64,000 nucleotides of DNA from Aquamicrobium defluvii (GTDB lineage Bacteria; Pseudomonadota; Alphaproteobacteria; Rhizobiales; Rhizobiaceae), in NCBI RefSeq assembly GCF_004363725.1, contig NZ_SNZF01000006.1, positions 120,176-184,175 on the forward strand. The letters run 5' to 3'. The position numbers and the translations under genes are program-made. This document shows positions 35,946-44,641 of this stretch, one piece after another. Each line of letters opens with the position of its first letter. Within the stretch, counting starts at the first letter, position 1. The notes below the pieces were generated by a model, which saw only the letters and a program-made list of their open reading frames with translations, was not told the DNA's origin and ran no database searches.

Positions 35946-37937
35946 ATGCATATGGACTCGACCACCGAGATCATCGCCCATTTCATCGGAGTGTTTTCCC
36001 AGACAGTCGAGGATGTGCGGCTGCGGCTGGACTATGCGAAGTTCGCCGCCGAGCGCGAAGCGCCGCCCGAAACGGGCGACCTGCTCGACATAAAGCTCAC
36101 CATGACCAGCCCCTACACGCTGGGGCAGTTCGCGCCGAAGGTGACCTATGCGCCGCCTTCCTTCGACATCGTGCCGACGGTGGCCATCAGCTTCCTTTCG
36201 CACCAGCCGGTCCCGCTGCACATGCCGCCCGGCAACATGACCAAGGTGTTCGCCGCGCCCCATCAGCACCACATGCCCGGCATGTCGGAGCGGATGATCC
36301 CCGAATATGAGCCGATCGGCTCGCTGGCGCTCTACCTGCGGCAGGAGGCGCACCTCACCGACAACGACATGCTGTCGATCGGCGATCACGGGCTTGCCAT
36401 GAAAGCGGTAGGCGACCCGGTCGCCGCGCTCGCAAAGCTGATGGGGGCGGCCTCGCAGCTTCAGCCGCTGGCCGACATGGACGGCCTGCACACGGAAGCC
36501 GACGCGGGCGGCTTCATCCAGCATGTCACGCAGGCCGTGGACACGCTGCCCGATGCCGCGCCCGCCGGCGGCACCCTGTTCGTGGCGCAGGGCGCGGCCG
36601 CGGCGGGCATCCATGTCAACGGCGAAAGCGTGGAGGAAGCACCGGTCCTGGAGGACCTCCTGCCGGCCAAGTTCCAACCTCCTGCCGAGGAGACGTCCGA
36701 AGACGGCGACGGCGACGCGCCCGTGCCGACCGGCGTCGACTATTCGCTCAGTTCGATGATCGAGCTGGAAGCGGGCGGCAACCTGCTGGTGAACGAGGCC
36801 GTGCTGGCGAACAACTGGTACGGCGTGCCGGTGGTCGCGGCGGCGGGCGACTACGTCCACGTCAACGCCATCAGCCAGACGAATGTGTGGAGCGACTGCG
36901 ATGCGGTCTCCGATGCGCTGGGCGGCTGGCAGAGGCTGACCGATACGCCGACGCAAGCCTTCAACGTGGCCACCATCGAGACCATCGCCAACCCGGCCTA
37001 CGGCGAAGCCGCGGGCGGCGCCGGCTTCCCGTCCTACTGGCAGGTCTCGCGCATCGACGGCGACCTGCTGATCGCCAACTGGATCAAGCAGGTCAGCTTC
37101 GTGCAGGACAACGACGTCACGGTGATGTCGGCCTGCGGCGGCGGCACGACCATCACGCTCGGCGACAACACCGTCGTCAACATCGCCTCGCTGGCGGAAC
37201 TGGGCGTGTATTACGACCTCATCATCGTCGGCGGCAGCATCTACCACGGCAACATCATCAGCCAGACCAACATCCTGCTCGACGACGACCTCGTCGGCAC
37301 CGTGGGCGACTTCCAGACCTCGGGCGAGGCGTCGCTCTCCACCGGCGGCAACCTCTTGTGGAACCAGGCGTCGATCACCCAGTACGGAACGATGAGCTTC
37401 GAGGGGCTGCCGCCATCCTTCCAGGCGGCCGCGGACACGCTCGCGTCAGGCCCCGCCGACGCGCCCGACGACCTGCTCCATCACGAAGCGTTCGGCGGGC
37501 TGGCCGGCCTGAAGGTGCTCTATATTTCCGGCGATGTGATCGACCTCCAGTACATCAGCCAGACCAACATCCTCGGCGACGCCGATCAGGTGGCTCTGGC
37601 GATGGATCAGGCGGGCGCCTACGCCGATGCCGACTGGACCGTCTCCACCGGCACCAACGCGCTCGTCAACTATGCCCATATCGTCGACGGCGGCGTCGAT
37701 TCGACGGTCTATGCCGGCGGCGACGTCTATTCGGACGAGCTGCTCATCCAGGCCGAGCTGATCTCGAACGACAGCGGGCTCTACATGCAGGACGCGACCG
37801 CGCTCGTGAACGAGGCGGTGGTGTTCCTCAGCGACGACCTGCTGGCGCCGGATGCCGCCGACGACGGCGCGCCGGTTCATGACGGCGCGGGGCCGGGGGC
37901 CGGTTCGGCCGATGTGATGCAGACCATGCTGAGTTGA
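35946..37937 (+). CDS. Candidate type I secretion substrate with ISQTN repeats
   Basis: 663 residues, no signal peptide. The N-terminal 250 residues are unique (VFSQTVEDVRLRLDYAKFAA near the start, then a His/Met-rich HQHHMPGMSERM). From about residue 265 the protein carries repeated beta-rich units, each with a GGNLLVNEAxxxxx-type half and an ISQTNxxxDxD half: ISQTNVWSDCDAV at about 308, ISQTNILLDDDLV at about 438, ISQTNILGDADQV at about 536, with degenerate copies between and after. It ends in an acidic, Ala-rich tail. I recall similar rhizobial proteins labelled type I secretion proteins, but the role is unproven. The spacing of Asp residues suggests metal binding. The ATPase gene begins 41 bases downstream. 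The start has GAGG 12 bases upstream. Confidence 0.65.
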   Translation: MHMDSTTEIIAHFIGVFSQTVEDVRLRLDYAKFAAEREAPPETGDLLDIKLTMTSPYTLGQFAPKVTYAPPSFDIVPTVAISFLSHQPVPLHMPPGNMTKVFAAPHQHHMPGMSERMIPEYEPIGSLALYLRQEAHLTDNDMLSIGDHGLAMKAVGDPVAALAKLMGAASQLQPLADMDGLHTEADAGGFIQHVTQAVDTLPDAAPAGGTLFVAQGAAAAGIHVNGESVEEAPVLEDLLPAKFQPPAEETSEDGDGDAPVPTGVDYSLSSMIELEAGGNLLVNEAVLANNWYGVPVVAAAGDYVHVNAISQTNVWSDCDAVSDALGGWQRLTDTPTQAFNVATIETIANPAYGEAAGGAGFPSYWQVSRIDGDLLIANWIKQVSFVQDNDVTVMSACGGGTTITLGDNTVVNIASLAELGVYYDLIIVGGSIYHGNIISQTNILLDDDLVGTVGDFQTSGEASLSTGGNLLWNQASITQYGTMSFEGLPPSFQAAADTLASGPADAPDDLLHHEAFGGLAGLKVLYISGDVIDLQYISQTNILGDADQVALAMDQAGAYADADWTVSTGTNALVNYAHIVDGGVDSTVYAGGDVYSDELLIQAELISNDSGLYMQDATALVNEAVVFLSDDLLAPDAADDGAPVHDGAGPGAGSADVMQTMLS

Positions 37938-37978
37938 GGGCCGGAGCGGGCTGGCGGGGAGCGGGGGAGCACGTCTTC

Positions 37979-40258
37979 ATGGAAAGGTTTCAGGCAACGG
38001 TGGCGTTTGGCGTCGCATCAGGCGACACGCCGTCGCGCGAGCCCGACACCGGGCCGCTGACGCAGGTGCTGGCGGCGCTCGAAAGAGAGATCGGGCTCTC
38101 CCTCGAGGAAGCCGTCTCGGAGCACCGGTGCACGAAGGAACAGCAGGATCGCCAGGCCGCACCCGAAGGGACGCGCGGCGGTCCGGAGGCGGAGACGAAG
38201 ATGCGAGAACCGCAACAATCCGGGGCGGAGCCGGTCCGGCCGGGCGCAACGGTCATCCTCGAAGGCGAGAGCGGCCCGGTCGCGGCGCGGCCGCAGCCGC
38301 AGGACCGGGGCGCGGGCCAGCCCCCCTCCCCGGCCGGCCGTTACGCCGTGGCGGACGACAAGGCCGGCGGCCAGAAGAATGGCACAGGAGGAGGCACCGG
38401 CCCCTTCCACCGCCGCCTCGGGCCGGTGGACCTGTCGAAAAGCCTCAGCGCCGGGCTGGGCGCCGTGCGCAAGAACCTCCTGATGGTGTTCCTGTTCACC
38501 AATGTCAGCAACATCCTGGTTCTGGCCATCCCGGTCTATCTGTTCCAGATTTCGGACCGGGTGCTGACCAGCCGCTCGACCGACACGCTGGTCATGCTCA
38601 CCATCGTCATCGTCGGCGCCGTGCTGTTGCAGGCCACCTTCGACGCCATCCGCCGCTTCATCCTCATGCGCACCGCCGTCGAGGTCGCGGCGCAGCTCGG
38701 CGCGCCGATCCTGAGCGCGGCCGCCCGCGCCTCGCTGCACGGCTCGGGCCGCGAGTACCAGACGCTGGGCGACCTCCAGCAGCTGCGCTCCTTCCTCGTC
38801 TCGGGAACCCTTCTGTCGTTCCTCGACATTCCCTTCGCGCCGCTGTTCATTCTGGCCGTCTATCTGGTGCATCCGCATCTGGGCAGCATCATCATACTGT
38901 CCGGCCTGCTCCTGCTGGTCGTCGCCTTCATCAACCAGCGCATGACGGCCGCGCCGTTCGGCGAGGCCAACGTCTTCCAGAGCCGCGCCAACCTGCATCT
39001 GGATTCCATGGCCCGCAACTCGCAGATCATCAACGCGCTGGCGATGATCCCCGAAGCGGTGAAGATATGGGGCAAGGACACGGCCGGCTCGCTGAAGGCG
39101 CAGGTGAAGGCGCAGGACCGCAACATCGTCTCCGCCGCCACCTCGCGCGCCATCCGCCTGCTGACGCAGGTGGCGCTGCTCGGCTGGGGCGCGTTCCTCG
39201 CCATCGAGGGCGAAATCACCGGCGGCATGGTGATCGCCGCCTCCATCATCGCCGGCCGGGCGCTCGCCCCGATCGAAGGGTCAATCGAGGGCTGGAACCA
39301 GTACATCCTCTCGCGCGGCGCCTATAGCCGCATCAGTGCGCTGCTGCGCTCCTCGCCGCTCAATCTGGAACGGCTGGTGCTGCCCAATCCCGAAGGCCGG
39401 CTCGACGTGGAGCGCGTGCTCTATGTGCCGATGGGCACCAAGCGCGTGGTGCTGAACGGCATCAACTTCTCGCTCCAGCCGGGCGACTCGCTCGCCGTCA
39501 TCGGCAATTCCGGCGCGGGCAAGACGACGCTCGGCAAGATGCTGGTCGGCTCCATCCTGCCGACTTCGGGGGCCGTGCGCCTCGACCTGATGGACCTGCG
39601 CAACTGGGACCAGCGCCAGTTCGGCGACAATATCGGCTATCTGCCGCAGGACGTGCAGCTCTTCCCCGGCTCGATCAAGGCCAACATCGCGCGCATGCGC
39701 GACGATGTGGACGACGCCGAAATCTACCGCGCCGCGATCCTTGCCGATGTCCACGAGATGATCGCCACCTTCCCGCAGGGCTACGAGACGCAAGTGGCGG
39801 CCGACGGCTCGCCGTTGTCGGGCGGGCAGAAGCAGCGCATCGCGCTTGCCCGCGCCTTCTTCGGCGATCCGCGCATGATCGTGCTCGACGAACCGAACTC
39901 CAATCTCGACGCATCCGGCGACGCGGCCCTTGCGCGGGCGCTGCGCCACGCCAAGGAAAACCGCATCACGGTCATCGTCATCACCCAGCGGCCGTCGCTG
40001 CTGCGCCATGTCGACAAGATCCTGCTGATGACCAACGGCACCGTTTCCATGTTCGGCCGGCGCGACGAGGTTCTGCGCGCGCTGGCGGCCCACACCGCCA
40101 CCCAGCCGCATGACAGCCCGTTCGGCGAACGGCTTCCCCAGCCCGGCATGGCCCAGCCCGGCATGACCCAGCCGGCGATGGCGCAACCGGCAATGGCCAA
40201 GCCCGCTGTCCCGGCCGGCATGGCTTCCGCGAACATGACGAAGGCAGGTGTGGCATGA
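37979..40258 (+). CDS. Type I secretion ABC transporter (PrtD-like ATPase/permease)
   Basis: 759 residues. A low-complexity extension of about 150 residues (rich in Gln, Glu, Pro, Gly) precedes the six-helix membrane domain, which starts near LLMVFLFTNVSNILVLAIPV. The ATPase has Walker A GNSGAGKTT, signature LSGGQKQRIALARAF and Walker B MIVLDEPNSNLD; the EPNSNLD variant is typical of PrtD/HasD exporters that move RTX, protease or Gly-rich substrates. The last 40 residues contain the odd tandem motif QPGMAQPGMTQPAMAQPAMA. The start is the ATG at 37979 with GGGGGAG upstream. The stop overlaps the adaptor start by four bases (ATGA). Confidence 0.9.
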   Translation: MERFQATVAFGVASGDTPSREPDTGPLTQVLAALEREIGLSLEEAVSEHRCTKEQQDRQAAPEGTRGGPEAETKMREPQQSGAEPVRPGATVILEGESGPVAARPQPQDRGAGQPPSPAGRYAVADDKAGGQKNGTGGGTGPFHRRLGPVDLSKSLSAGLGAVRKNLLMVFLFTNVSNILVLAIPVYLFQISDRVLTSRSTDTLVMLTIVIVGAVLLQATFDAIRRFILMRTAVEVAAQLGAPILSAAARASLHGSGREYQTLGDLQQLRSFLVSGTLLSFLDIPFAPLFILAVYLVHPHLGSIIILSGLLLLVVAFINQRMTAAPFGEANVFQSRANLHLDSMARNSQIINALAMIPEAVKIWGKDTAGSLKAQVKAQDRNIVSAATSRAIRLLTQVALLGWGAFLAIEGEITGGMVIAASIIAGRALAPIEGSIEGWNQYILSRGAYSRISALLRSSPLNLERLVLPNPEGRLDVERVLYVPMGTKRVVLNGINFSLQPGDSLAVIGNSGAGKTTLGKMLVGSILPTSGAVRLDLMDLRNWDQRQFGDNIGYLPQDVQLFPGSIKANIARMRDDVDDAEIYRAAILADVHEMIATFPQGYETQVAADGSPLSGGQKQRIALARAFFGDPRMIVLDEPNSNLDASGDAALARALRHAKENRITVIVITQRPSLLRHVDKILLMTNGTVSMFGRRDEVLRALAAHTATQPHDSPFGERLPQPGMAQPGMTQPAMAQPAMAKPAVPAGMASANMTKAGVA

Positions 40259-41598
40259 GCAGCACGGACGTCGCCAAACTCCACGACATCACCTGGTATG
40301 AAGAGGTTCCCCGCTCCATTGCCAAACAGAGCGTCGTCGGCGTGATCCTGCTGGTGGTGTGCTTCGGCGGCTTCGGCATCTGGGCCGGTTTCGCGCCGCT
40401 TGCCGCCGCCGTCATCGCGCAGGGCAGTTTCGTGGCCACCGGCCAGAACAAGATCGTCCAGCACCTGGAGGGCGGCGTCATCAGGGAAATCCTCGTTTCC
40501 GAGGGCGACCATGTGATCGAGGGCCAGCCGCTGGTTCAGCTCGACGAAACCTCGGCGCTGGCCAACGAACGCCAGCTTTTCCTGCGGCGCGCGCGGCTCG
40601 ACGCCATCGTCGCGCGGCTTACCGCCCAGTCCGAAGTCAAGACCGCCATCGCTTTCCCCGCCGAACTGACCGGCAGCGCGGTCGATCCCGAGATCGCCGA
40701 AATCCTCGCCAGCCAGCGGCTCAATTTCGAAGCCTCGCAACGCAAGCTCAACAGCGAGATCGAACTGCTGAACAACAACATCTCCGCGCTCGAATTCCGC
40801 GTCGGCGGCTATGAGGCCCAGCAGCAGGCGCTGACGCTCCAGATCCGTTTCCTGCACGACGAATATGCCGGCAAGAAGCAGCTCTACGAGCAGGGGCTGC
40901 TGCGCAAGCCGGAGATTTCGGCGATCCAGCGCGCCATGGCCGAGGCGGACGGGCAGAGCGGGCGGCTGGCGGCCGAGATCGACGAGACGCGGGCGCAGAT
41001 GGCACGCTACCGCCAGCAGAAGCAGCAGACGCTCGCCGCCTATCGACAGGCAGCACTGGACGAATTGCAGAGCGTCGAGGCGGAGCTGGATTCGGTGCGG
41101 GAGCAATCGCGCGCCGCCGAGAACGTGCTGCGCCGCGCGACCATCAACGCACCTGTCAGCGGCACCGTGGTGCGGCTCTACTACCATACGGCCGGCGGCG
41201 TCATCGAAAGCGGCAAGAGCATCGCCGAAATCCTGCCTTCGGACGTGCCGCTCATCATCGAGGCGCAGATACCGCGCACCAAGATCGACGCCGTGCGCAC
41301 CGGCCAGGAGGCGACGGTGCGGCTGACCGCGCTGAATCAGCGCACCACGCCGGTGCTGACCGGCACGGTCTACTACGTCTCGGCCGATGCGCTGCGCGAG
41401 CAATCCATACAGGAGGTGCGCGAGATCTACCTCGCCCGGGTGCGCCTTCCCCCCGGCGAGCTGGCGCGCGTACATGGCTTCCTGCCGACGCCCGGCATGC
41501 CGGCCGAAGTGCTGATCCAGACAGCGGAGCGCACCTTCTTCGACTATCTGTCGAAGCCGATCCGCGACAGCATGAACCGCGCTTTCCGGGAAGATTAG
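40255..41598 (+). CDS. HlyD-family type I secretion adaptor
   Basis: 447 residues. One N-terminal membrane helix (VVGVIILLVVCFGGFGIWAG-like, about residues 25-48) is followed by KIVQHLEGGVIREILVSEGD, the conserved HlyD motif, a long coiled-coil (about 100-290), and the second lipoyl and beta-barrel part (RATINAPVSGTVVRLYYHTA, then DVPLIIEAQIPRTKIDAVRT). It bridges the ATPase to an outer-membrane TolC-type channel, for which no gene is in the window. It is translationally coupled to the ATPase gene. Confidence 0.9.
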   Translation: MSSTDVAKLHDITWYEEVPRSIAKQSVVGVILLVVCFGGFGIWAGFAPLAAAVIAQGSFVATGQNKIVQHLEGGVIREILVSEGDHVIEGQPLVQLDETSALANERQLFLRRARLDAIVARLTAQSEVKTAIAFPAELTGSAVDPEIAEILASQRLNFEASQRKLNSEIELLNNNISALEFRVGGYEAQQQALTLQIRFLHDEYAGKKQLYEQGLLRKPEISAIQRAMAEADGQSGRLAAEIDETRAQMARYRQQKQQTLAAYRQAALDELQSVEAELDSVREQSRAAENVLRRATINAPVSGTVVRLYYHTAGGVIESGKSIAEILPSDVPLIIEAQIPRTKIDAVRTGQEATVRLTALNQRTTPVLTGTVYYVSADALREQSIQEVREIYLARVRLPPGELARVHGFLPTPGMPAEVLIQTAERTFFDYLSKPIRDSMNRAFRED

Positions 41599-41657
41599 AC
41601 GGCGGCGGGGCGCAGTGGTAGGATCGCGGCGAACGTGGGCAATCGGGCAGCCTCGCG

Positions 41658-42152
41658 ATGAACCGACCGGTGCCGCCTTTCAGGGATGTGCTGACCCTTC
41701 TGGGGCAGCTCAACTATACCTGGACCAACACCGAAAGCCTGCTCATCCACCTGATCGCCGGGCTCGCCGGGGTGGACAAGGAAACCGCCACCATCGTCTT
41801 CCTGACCCTCAACACGACACGCGCACGCGTCGATCTGGTGGAGCGGCTGGCCAAGATGGCGCGCACGCCCTCACCCGTGCGCAGGGACGTTCTGGAAGTC
41901 ACCCGCAAGATGATGGCCGAAGCGAAGCTGCGCAACAAATACAACCACTGCATCTATTCGTTCGACGACACGGGCGACAATGTCTCCACCCTGCTGATGC
42001 GGGTCTCCGAATCCGGCGACAGCCTCAGATACGGCAAGATGGACGCCATCGACGCCGACGAGATCGCCAACATCACCCGCTCGATCAGCCGCCTGGCGCA
42101 AACCAATCGTGAAATATGGGCGCTGGCACGCCGGCACGGTTTTCCCCTCTGA
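41658..42152 (+). CDS. Small protein of unknown function behind the secretion operon
   Basis: 164 residues, not recognised. It is soluble and mostly helical: LTLLGQLNYTWTNTESLLIH, then a heptad-like region VDLVERLAKMARTPSPVRRD and VLEVTRKMMAEAKLRNKYNH, and a C-terminal SISRLAQTNREIWALARRHG. There is no signal peptide. It starts 59 bases after the adaptor stop, with a weak ribosome site, and ends two bases before a perfect 15-pair hairpin, so it probably closes the secretion operon. A role in regulation or in cargo handling is possible but only from position. Confidence 0.65.
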   Translation: MNRPVPPFRDVLTLLGQLNYTWTNTESLLIHLIAGLAGVDKETATIVFLTLNTTRARVDLVERLAKMARTPSPVRRDVLEVTRKMMAEAKLRNKYNHCIYSFDDTGDNVSTLLMRVSESGDSLRYGKMDAIDADEIANITRSISRLAQTNREIWALARRHGFPL

Positions 42153-42153
42153 G

Positions 42154-42194
42154 GCATGTCGCCCGAAATCGGGAACCGGTTTCGGGCGACATGC
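42154..42194 (+). repeat. Dispersed stem-loop repeat, copy 4; operon-ending hairpin
   Basis: Perfect 15-base arms GCATGTCGCCCGAAA (42154-42168) and TTTCGGGCGACATGC (42180-42194) with an 11-base loop. It is a reversed form of copy 1. It starts two bases after the stop of the unknown gene and is followed by GTAAAAACAGG, so it may also act as transcription or mRNA end. Confidence 0.8.
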
Positions 42195-42690
42195 GTAAAA
42201 ACAGGAACCTGAAGCGTCATGGCGGCCAGACCGGCTGGCGCGGAAAGCACGCAATTCCTCCGGCGTGAATGCCCCCGATAGCTGTCGGGGATGCCGATGA
42301 CGATGCATTCGGCAACGTGCGGATGCTCATAGATCGCCTCCTCGATGGTGCGCGGATAAACGTTGAAGACCCGCTCAGCATCATGTCCTTCTTGCGATCG
42401 GTCAGGAAGGCGAAGCCGTCCCTGTTCATGTGGCCTACGTCGCCGGTCATGAACCAGCCGTCCCTGAACGAAGCGGCGGATTCTTCCGGCCGGTTCCAGC
42501 AACCGGGGAAGAGATTGGGCCCACGCATCCTGATCTCGCCGGTTCGGCCCGATGCGAGCACGCGTTGCGGGTCCTTCATGTCGACGACCTGAGGCTCGAT
42601 GCCCGGCAAGGGCTGTCGATGGAGCCGGCGCGGATTTCGCCACCGCGCGAATGCCGGCAGCCGATGGCCGCAGCCTCGCTCATGCCCCGG
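42195..42690 (-). pseudogene. Acyl-CoA synthetase (AMP-forming), C-terminal remnant
   Basis: Leftward coding sense is clear but broken. GMSEAAAIGCRHSRGGEIRA (from about 42690) runs into QPLPGIEPQVVDMKDPQRVL only after a frame change near 42610; GWFMTGDVGHMNRDGFAFLT then TDRKKDMMLSG shifts again near 42375 to FNVYPRTIEEAIYEHPHVAE and CIVIGIPDSYRG, after which another change precedes EELRAFRASRSG. These are the A8-A10 region of long-chain acyl-CoA ligases. The N-terminal two-thirds are missing and the upstream end abuts repeat copy 5. Confidence 0.75.
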
Positions 42691-42692
42691 CC

Positions 42693-42735
42693 GGAGTGGA
42701 GCAATTCCAGCAGAGGTGCGAAGCGGTTTTGCGTT
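42693..42735 (-). repeat. Dispersed stem-loop repeat, copy 5
   Basis: Read leftward it gives AACGCAAAACCGCTTCGCAC followed by CTGGAATTGCTCCA, close to copies 2 and 3. It lies between the acyl-CoA ligase remnant and the 3' end of the LysE gene. Confidence 0.7.
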
Positions 42736-42746
42736 GCTTCGGCGGC

Positions 42747-43358
42747 CTACCGGCTTGCGAATGCCAGTTGCGCCGCCAGACCGGCGAACGCGGCGGCGAA
42801 GCCGCGGCGCATCCATGTCTGGACGGAAGCGCTGGAGATGACATGCCGCCGGACAGCCGCGGCAAAGACGCCATAGGCGGCGAAGATCACGAATGTCAGC
42901 GCCATGAAGACCAGACTGAGTTCCAGCATCCGGTTCACCGGCGAGGCTTCGTCGGCGCGCACGAACTGCGGAAGGAAGGCGAAAAAGAAGATCGACAGTT
43001 TCGGATTCAGCAGGTTTACGAGGATGGCCGAAACGATGATCTGCCGGACATTCTTTTTGTCCGCCTCGCCGTTCAGGCTGAGCATCCCGCGATCCCGGAA
43101 CATGGCATATGCCATGTAAAGCAGGTAGGCGACGCCGAGATATTTGAGAAGCTGGAAGGCCAGCGCGCTCGTGTGCAGCAGCGCGGCAAGCCCGCTGATC
43201 GCCGCCAGCGTATGGGGAACGATGCCCAAGGTGCAGCCGAAAGCGGCAATGAGGCTCGCGCGCGCGCCTCCCGAAAGACCGGCCGCCACGGTGTAGATCG
43301 CGCCTGTGCCGGGCGATGCGACGATGACAAGGGAGGTCAGGAGAAATTCCAGCGTCAT
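42747..43358 (-). CDS. LysE/RhtB-family amino-acid exporter
   Basis: 203 residues, six predicted helices. FLLTSLVIVASPGTGAIYTV near the N-terminus is the family signature, followed by GARASLIAAFGCTLGIVPHT, LLKYLGVAYLLYMAYAMFRD and NLLNPKLSIFFFAFLPQFV. It exports amino acids or derivatives across the inner membrane. The ATG at 43358 has GGAG seven bases upstream; the longer open frame upstream is not protein-like. An AraC-type gene lies upstream on the same strand, 200 bases away, and may control it. Confidence 0.85.
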   Translation of the reverse strand: MTLEFLLTSLVIVASPGTGAIYTVAAGLSGGARASLIAAFGCTLGIVPHTLAAISGLAALLHTSALAFQLLKYLGVAYLLYMAYAMFRDRGMLSLNGEADKKNVRQIIVSAILVNLLNPKLSIFFFAFLPQFVRADEASPVNRMLELSLVFMALTFVIFAAYGVFAAAVRRHVISSASVQTWMRRGFAAAFAGLAAQLAFASR

Positions 43359-43557
43359 AGCGGCTCCATTTCCGTCACCGCGGCGGCGGCACGGATCGCG
43401 GCGATCTCCCCCCGGCAACCGTGCGCGGGAGCGAAGTTGCGGAAACCGGCGCGGAATTTCAGGGGCGTAGCGAAACTGTGCGGGCATATTCCTGGCTCGA
43501 CTGTTTTCGAGCCATATGGACAAGCCTGCTTCGCCCTGTCTTGAAGGAAATTGCGGG

Positions 43558-44364
43558 TCAGTTCATGGCGGCCGCGTAGACGCCCGGCGATATGCCGTAG
43601 GTGCGCACGAAAAGCCGGGTCATGTGGCTCTGGTCGGCGAAGCCGGCGGTATGCGCCGCATCTGCAAGGGCAATGCCTTCCGCGATCATCTTGCGCGCCT
43701 TTTCAAGCCGGCGCTGGACGAGATAGGCATGCGGTGTCAGGCCGGTCGCCTTCGAGAAGCCGCGCACGAGCTGAAACTGGCTGATACCACCGATCGCGGC
43801 CAGTTCGTCAAGCGACACCTGCGCGCAAGGATCGTCGTCGATGCGCGCGCGGGCCTGTTCGATGGGCCTGGGCGCTCCCGGCCGCTCCCGTTTCCGGCGT
43901 TCGACCAGCCTCGCCAGAAGCAGCAGGAGATTTTCCCGAACCTCGATTTCGCTCTGCCCGCCGCGCGGATCGGTCATCGCGCGAAACAGGGACTGAAATT
44001 GCGCCGCCGATGCCGCGTCGCGCAGCGCCGGATGCGAAAGCTCGGCACTGCCCGCGTTGCCGTCCGTCAGGGCGCCGATCGGTTCGACCAGGGCGGCAGG
44101 ATCGAAATAGAGCATCCGCCATGAACGGCCACCCTCTCCGAGTGGCGAGCCGTCATGCACCTCGCCGGGATTGACGGTGATGACGTCGCCGGCTTCCGCC
44201 TCCACCACACCGCGTCCGCTCATGGATTTTTGCGCGCCGCGCAGGATGACCCCGATGCCGAACTGGTCGTGCGTATGCCGGCCAAACGTGTGAGAGGTAT
44301 CGGCGCAAACCGCATCCACGCCCCTCATCCCGCAACGAATTATCCTGAAACGACCGCTTGCCAT
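43558..44364 (-). CDS. AraC-family regulator
   Basis: 268 residues. An N-terminal cupin-like sensing domain (FGRHTHDQFGIGVILRGAQK, then AEAGDVITVNPGEVHDGSPL) is followed by the two-helix-turn-helix DNA-binding domain: VSLDELAAIGGISQFQLVRG, FSKATGLTPHAYLVQRRLEK, then ALADAAHTAGFADQSHMTRL and FVRTYGISPGVY. The start at 44364 (MASGRFRIIR) is chosen over an ATG seven codons upstream. It likely activates the LysE exporter gene downstream in response to an amino acid. The gap 44365-44641 has no gene but holds a 14-base palindrome, CCGAAAGCTTTCGG, at 44507-44520. Confidence 0.85.
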   Translation of the reverse strand: MASGRFRIIRCGMRGVDAVCADTSHTFGRHTHDQFGIGVILRGAQKSMSGRGVVEAEAGDVITVNPGEVHDGSPLGEGGRSWRMLYFDPAALVEPIGALTDGNAGSAELSHPALRDAASAAQFQSLFRAMTDPRGGQSEIEVRENLLLLLARLVERRKRERPGAPRPIEQARARIDDDPCAQVSLDELAAIGGISQFQLVRGFSKATGLTPHAYLVQRRLEKARKMIAEGIALADAAHTAGFADQSHMTRLFVRTYGISPGVYAAAMN

Positions 44365-44641
44365 CGTGCCTACATTACACCGCAACCGCGGCCCGGACCA
44401 TGCACAACGCCAAACCTTCCCGACGCATGACCGGCGAAGCCGTACGGCGTAAGCTCAGGGGTCCCGGCGGTGGCGATGAAAGGCTCTCACCGGCACAACG
44501 GCAAATCCGAAAGCTTTCGGTCGACGGATCTTCGCCTGCAACGCAGCCCATCTCGTGCAGGCATCATATCTGGTGGGGTGCAACTATTGGCAGGCAGATG
44601 CGCCTCGCTCGCGCGCCCGGCCGGGAAATGCCGAAAAGCCA

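Noticed and set aside
44507..44520. 14-base palindrome CCGAAAGCTTTCGG as an operator or terminator
   Set aside because: No loop, no T-run, only one copy and 143 bases from the nearest start; too little support to list as a site.
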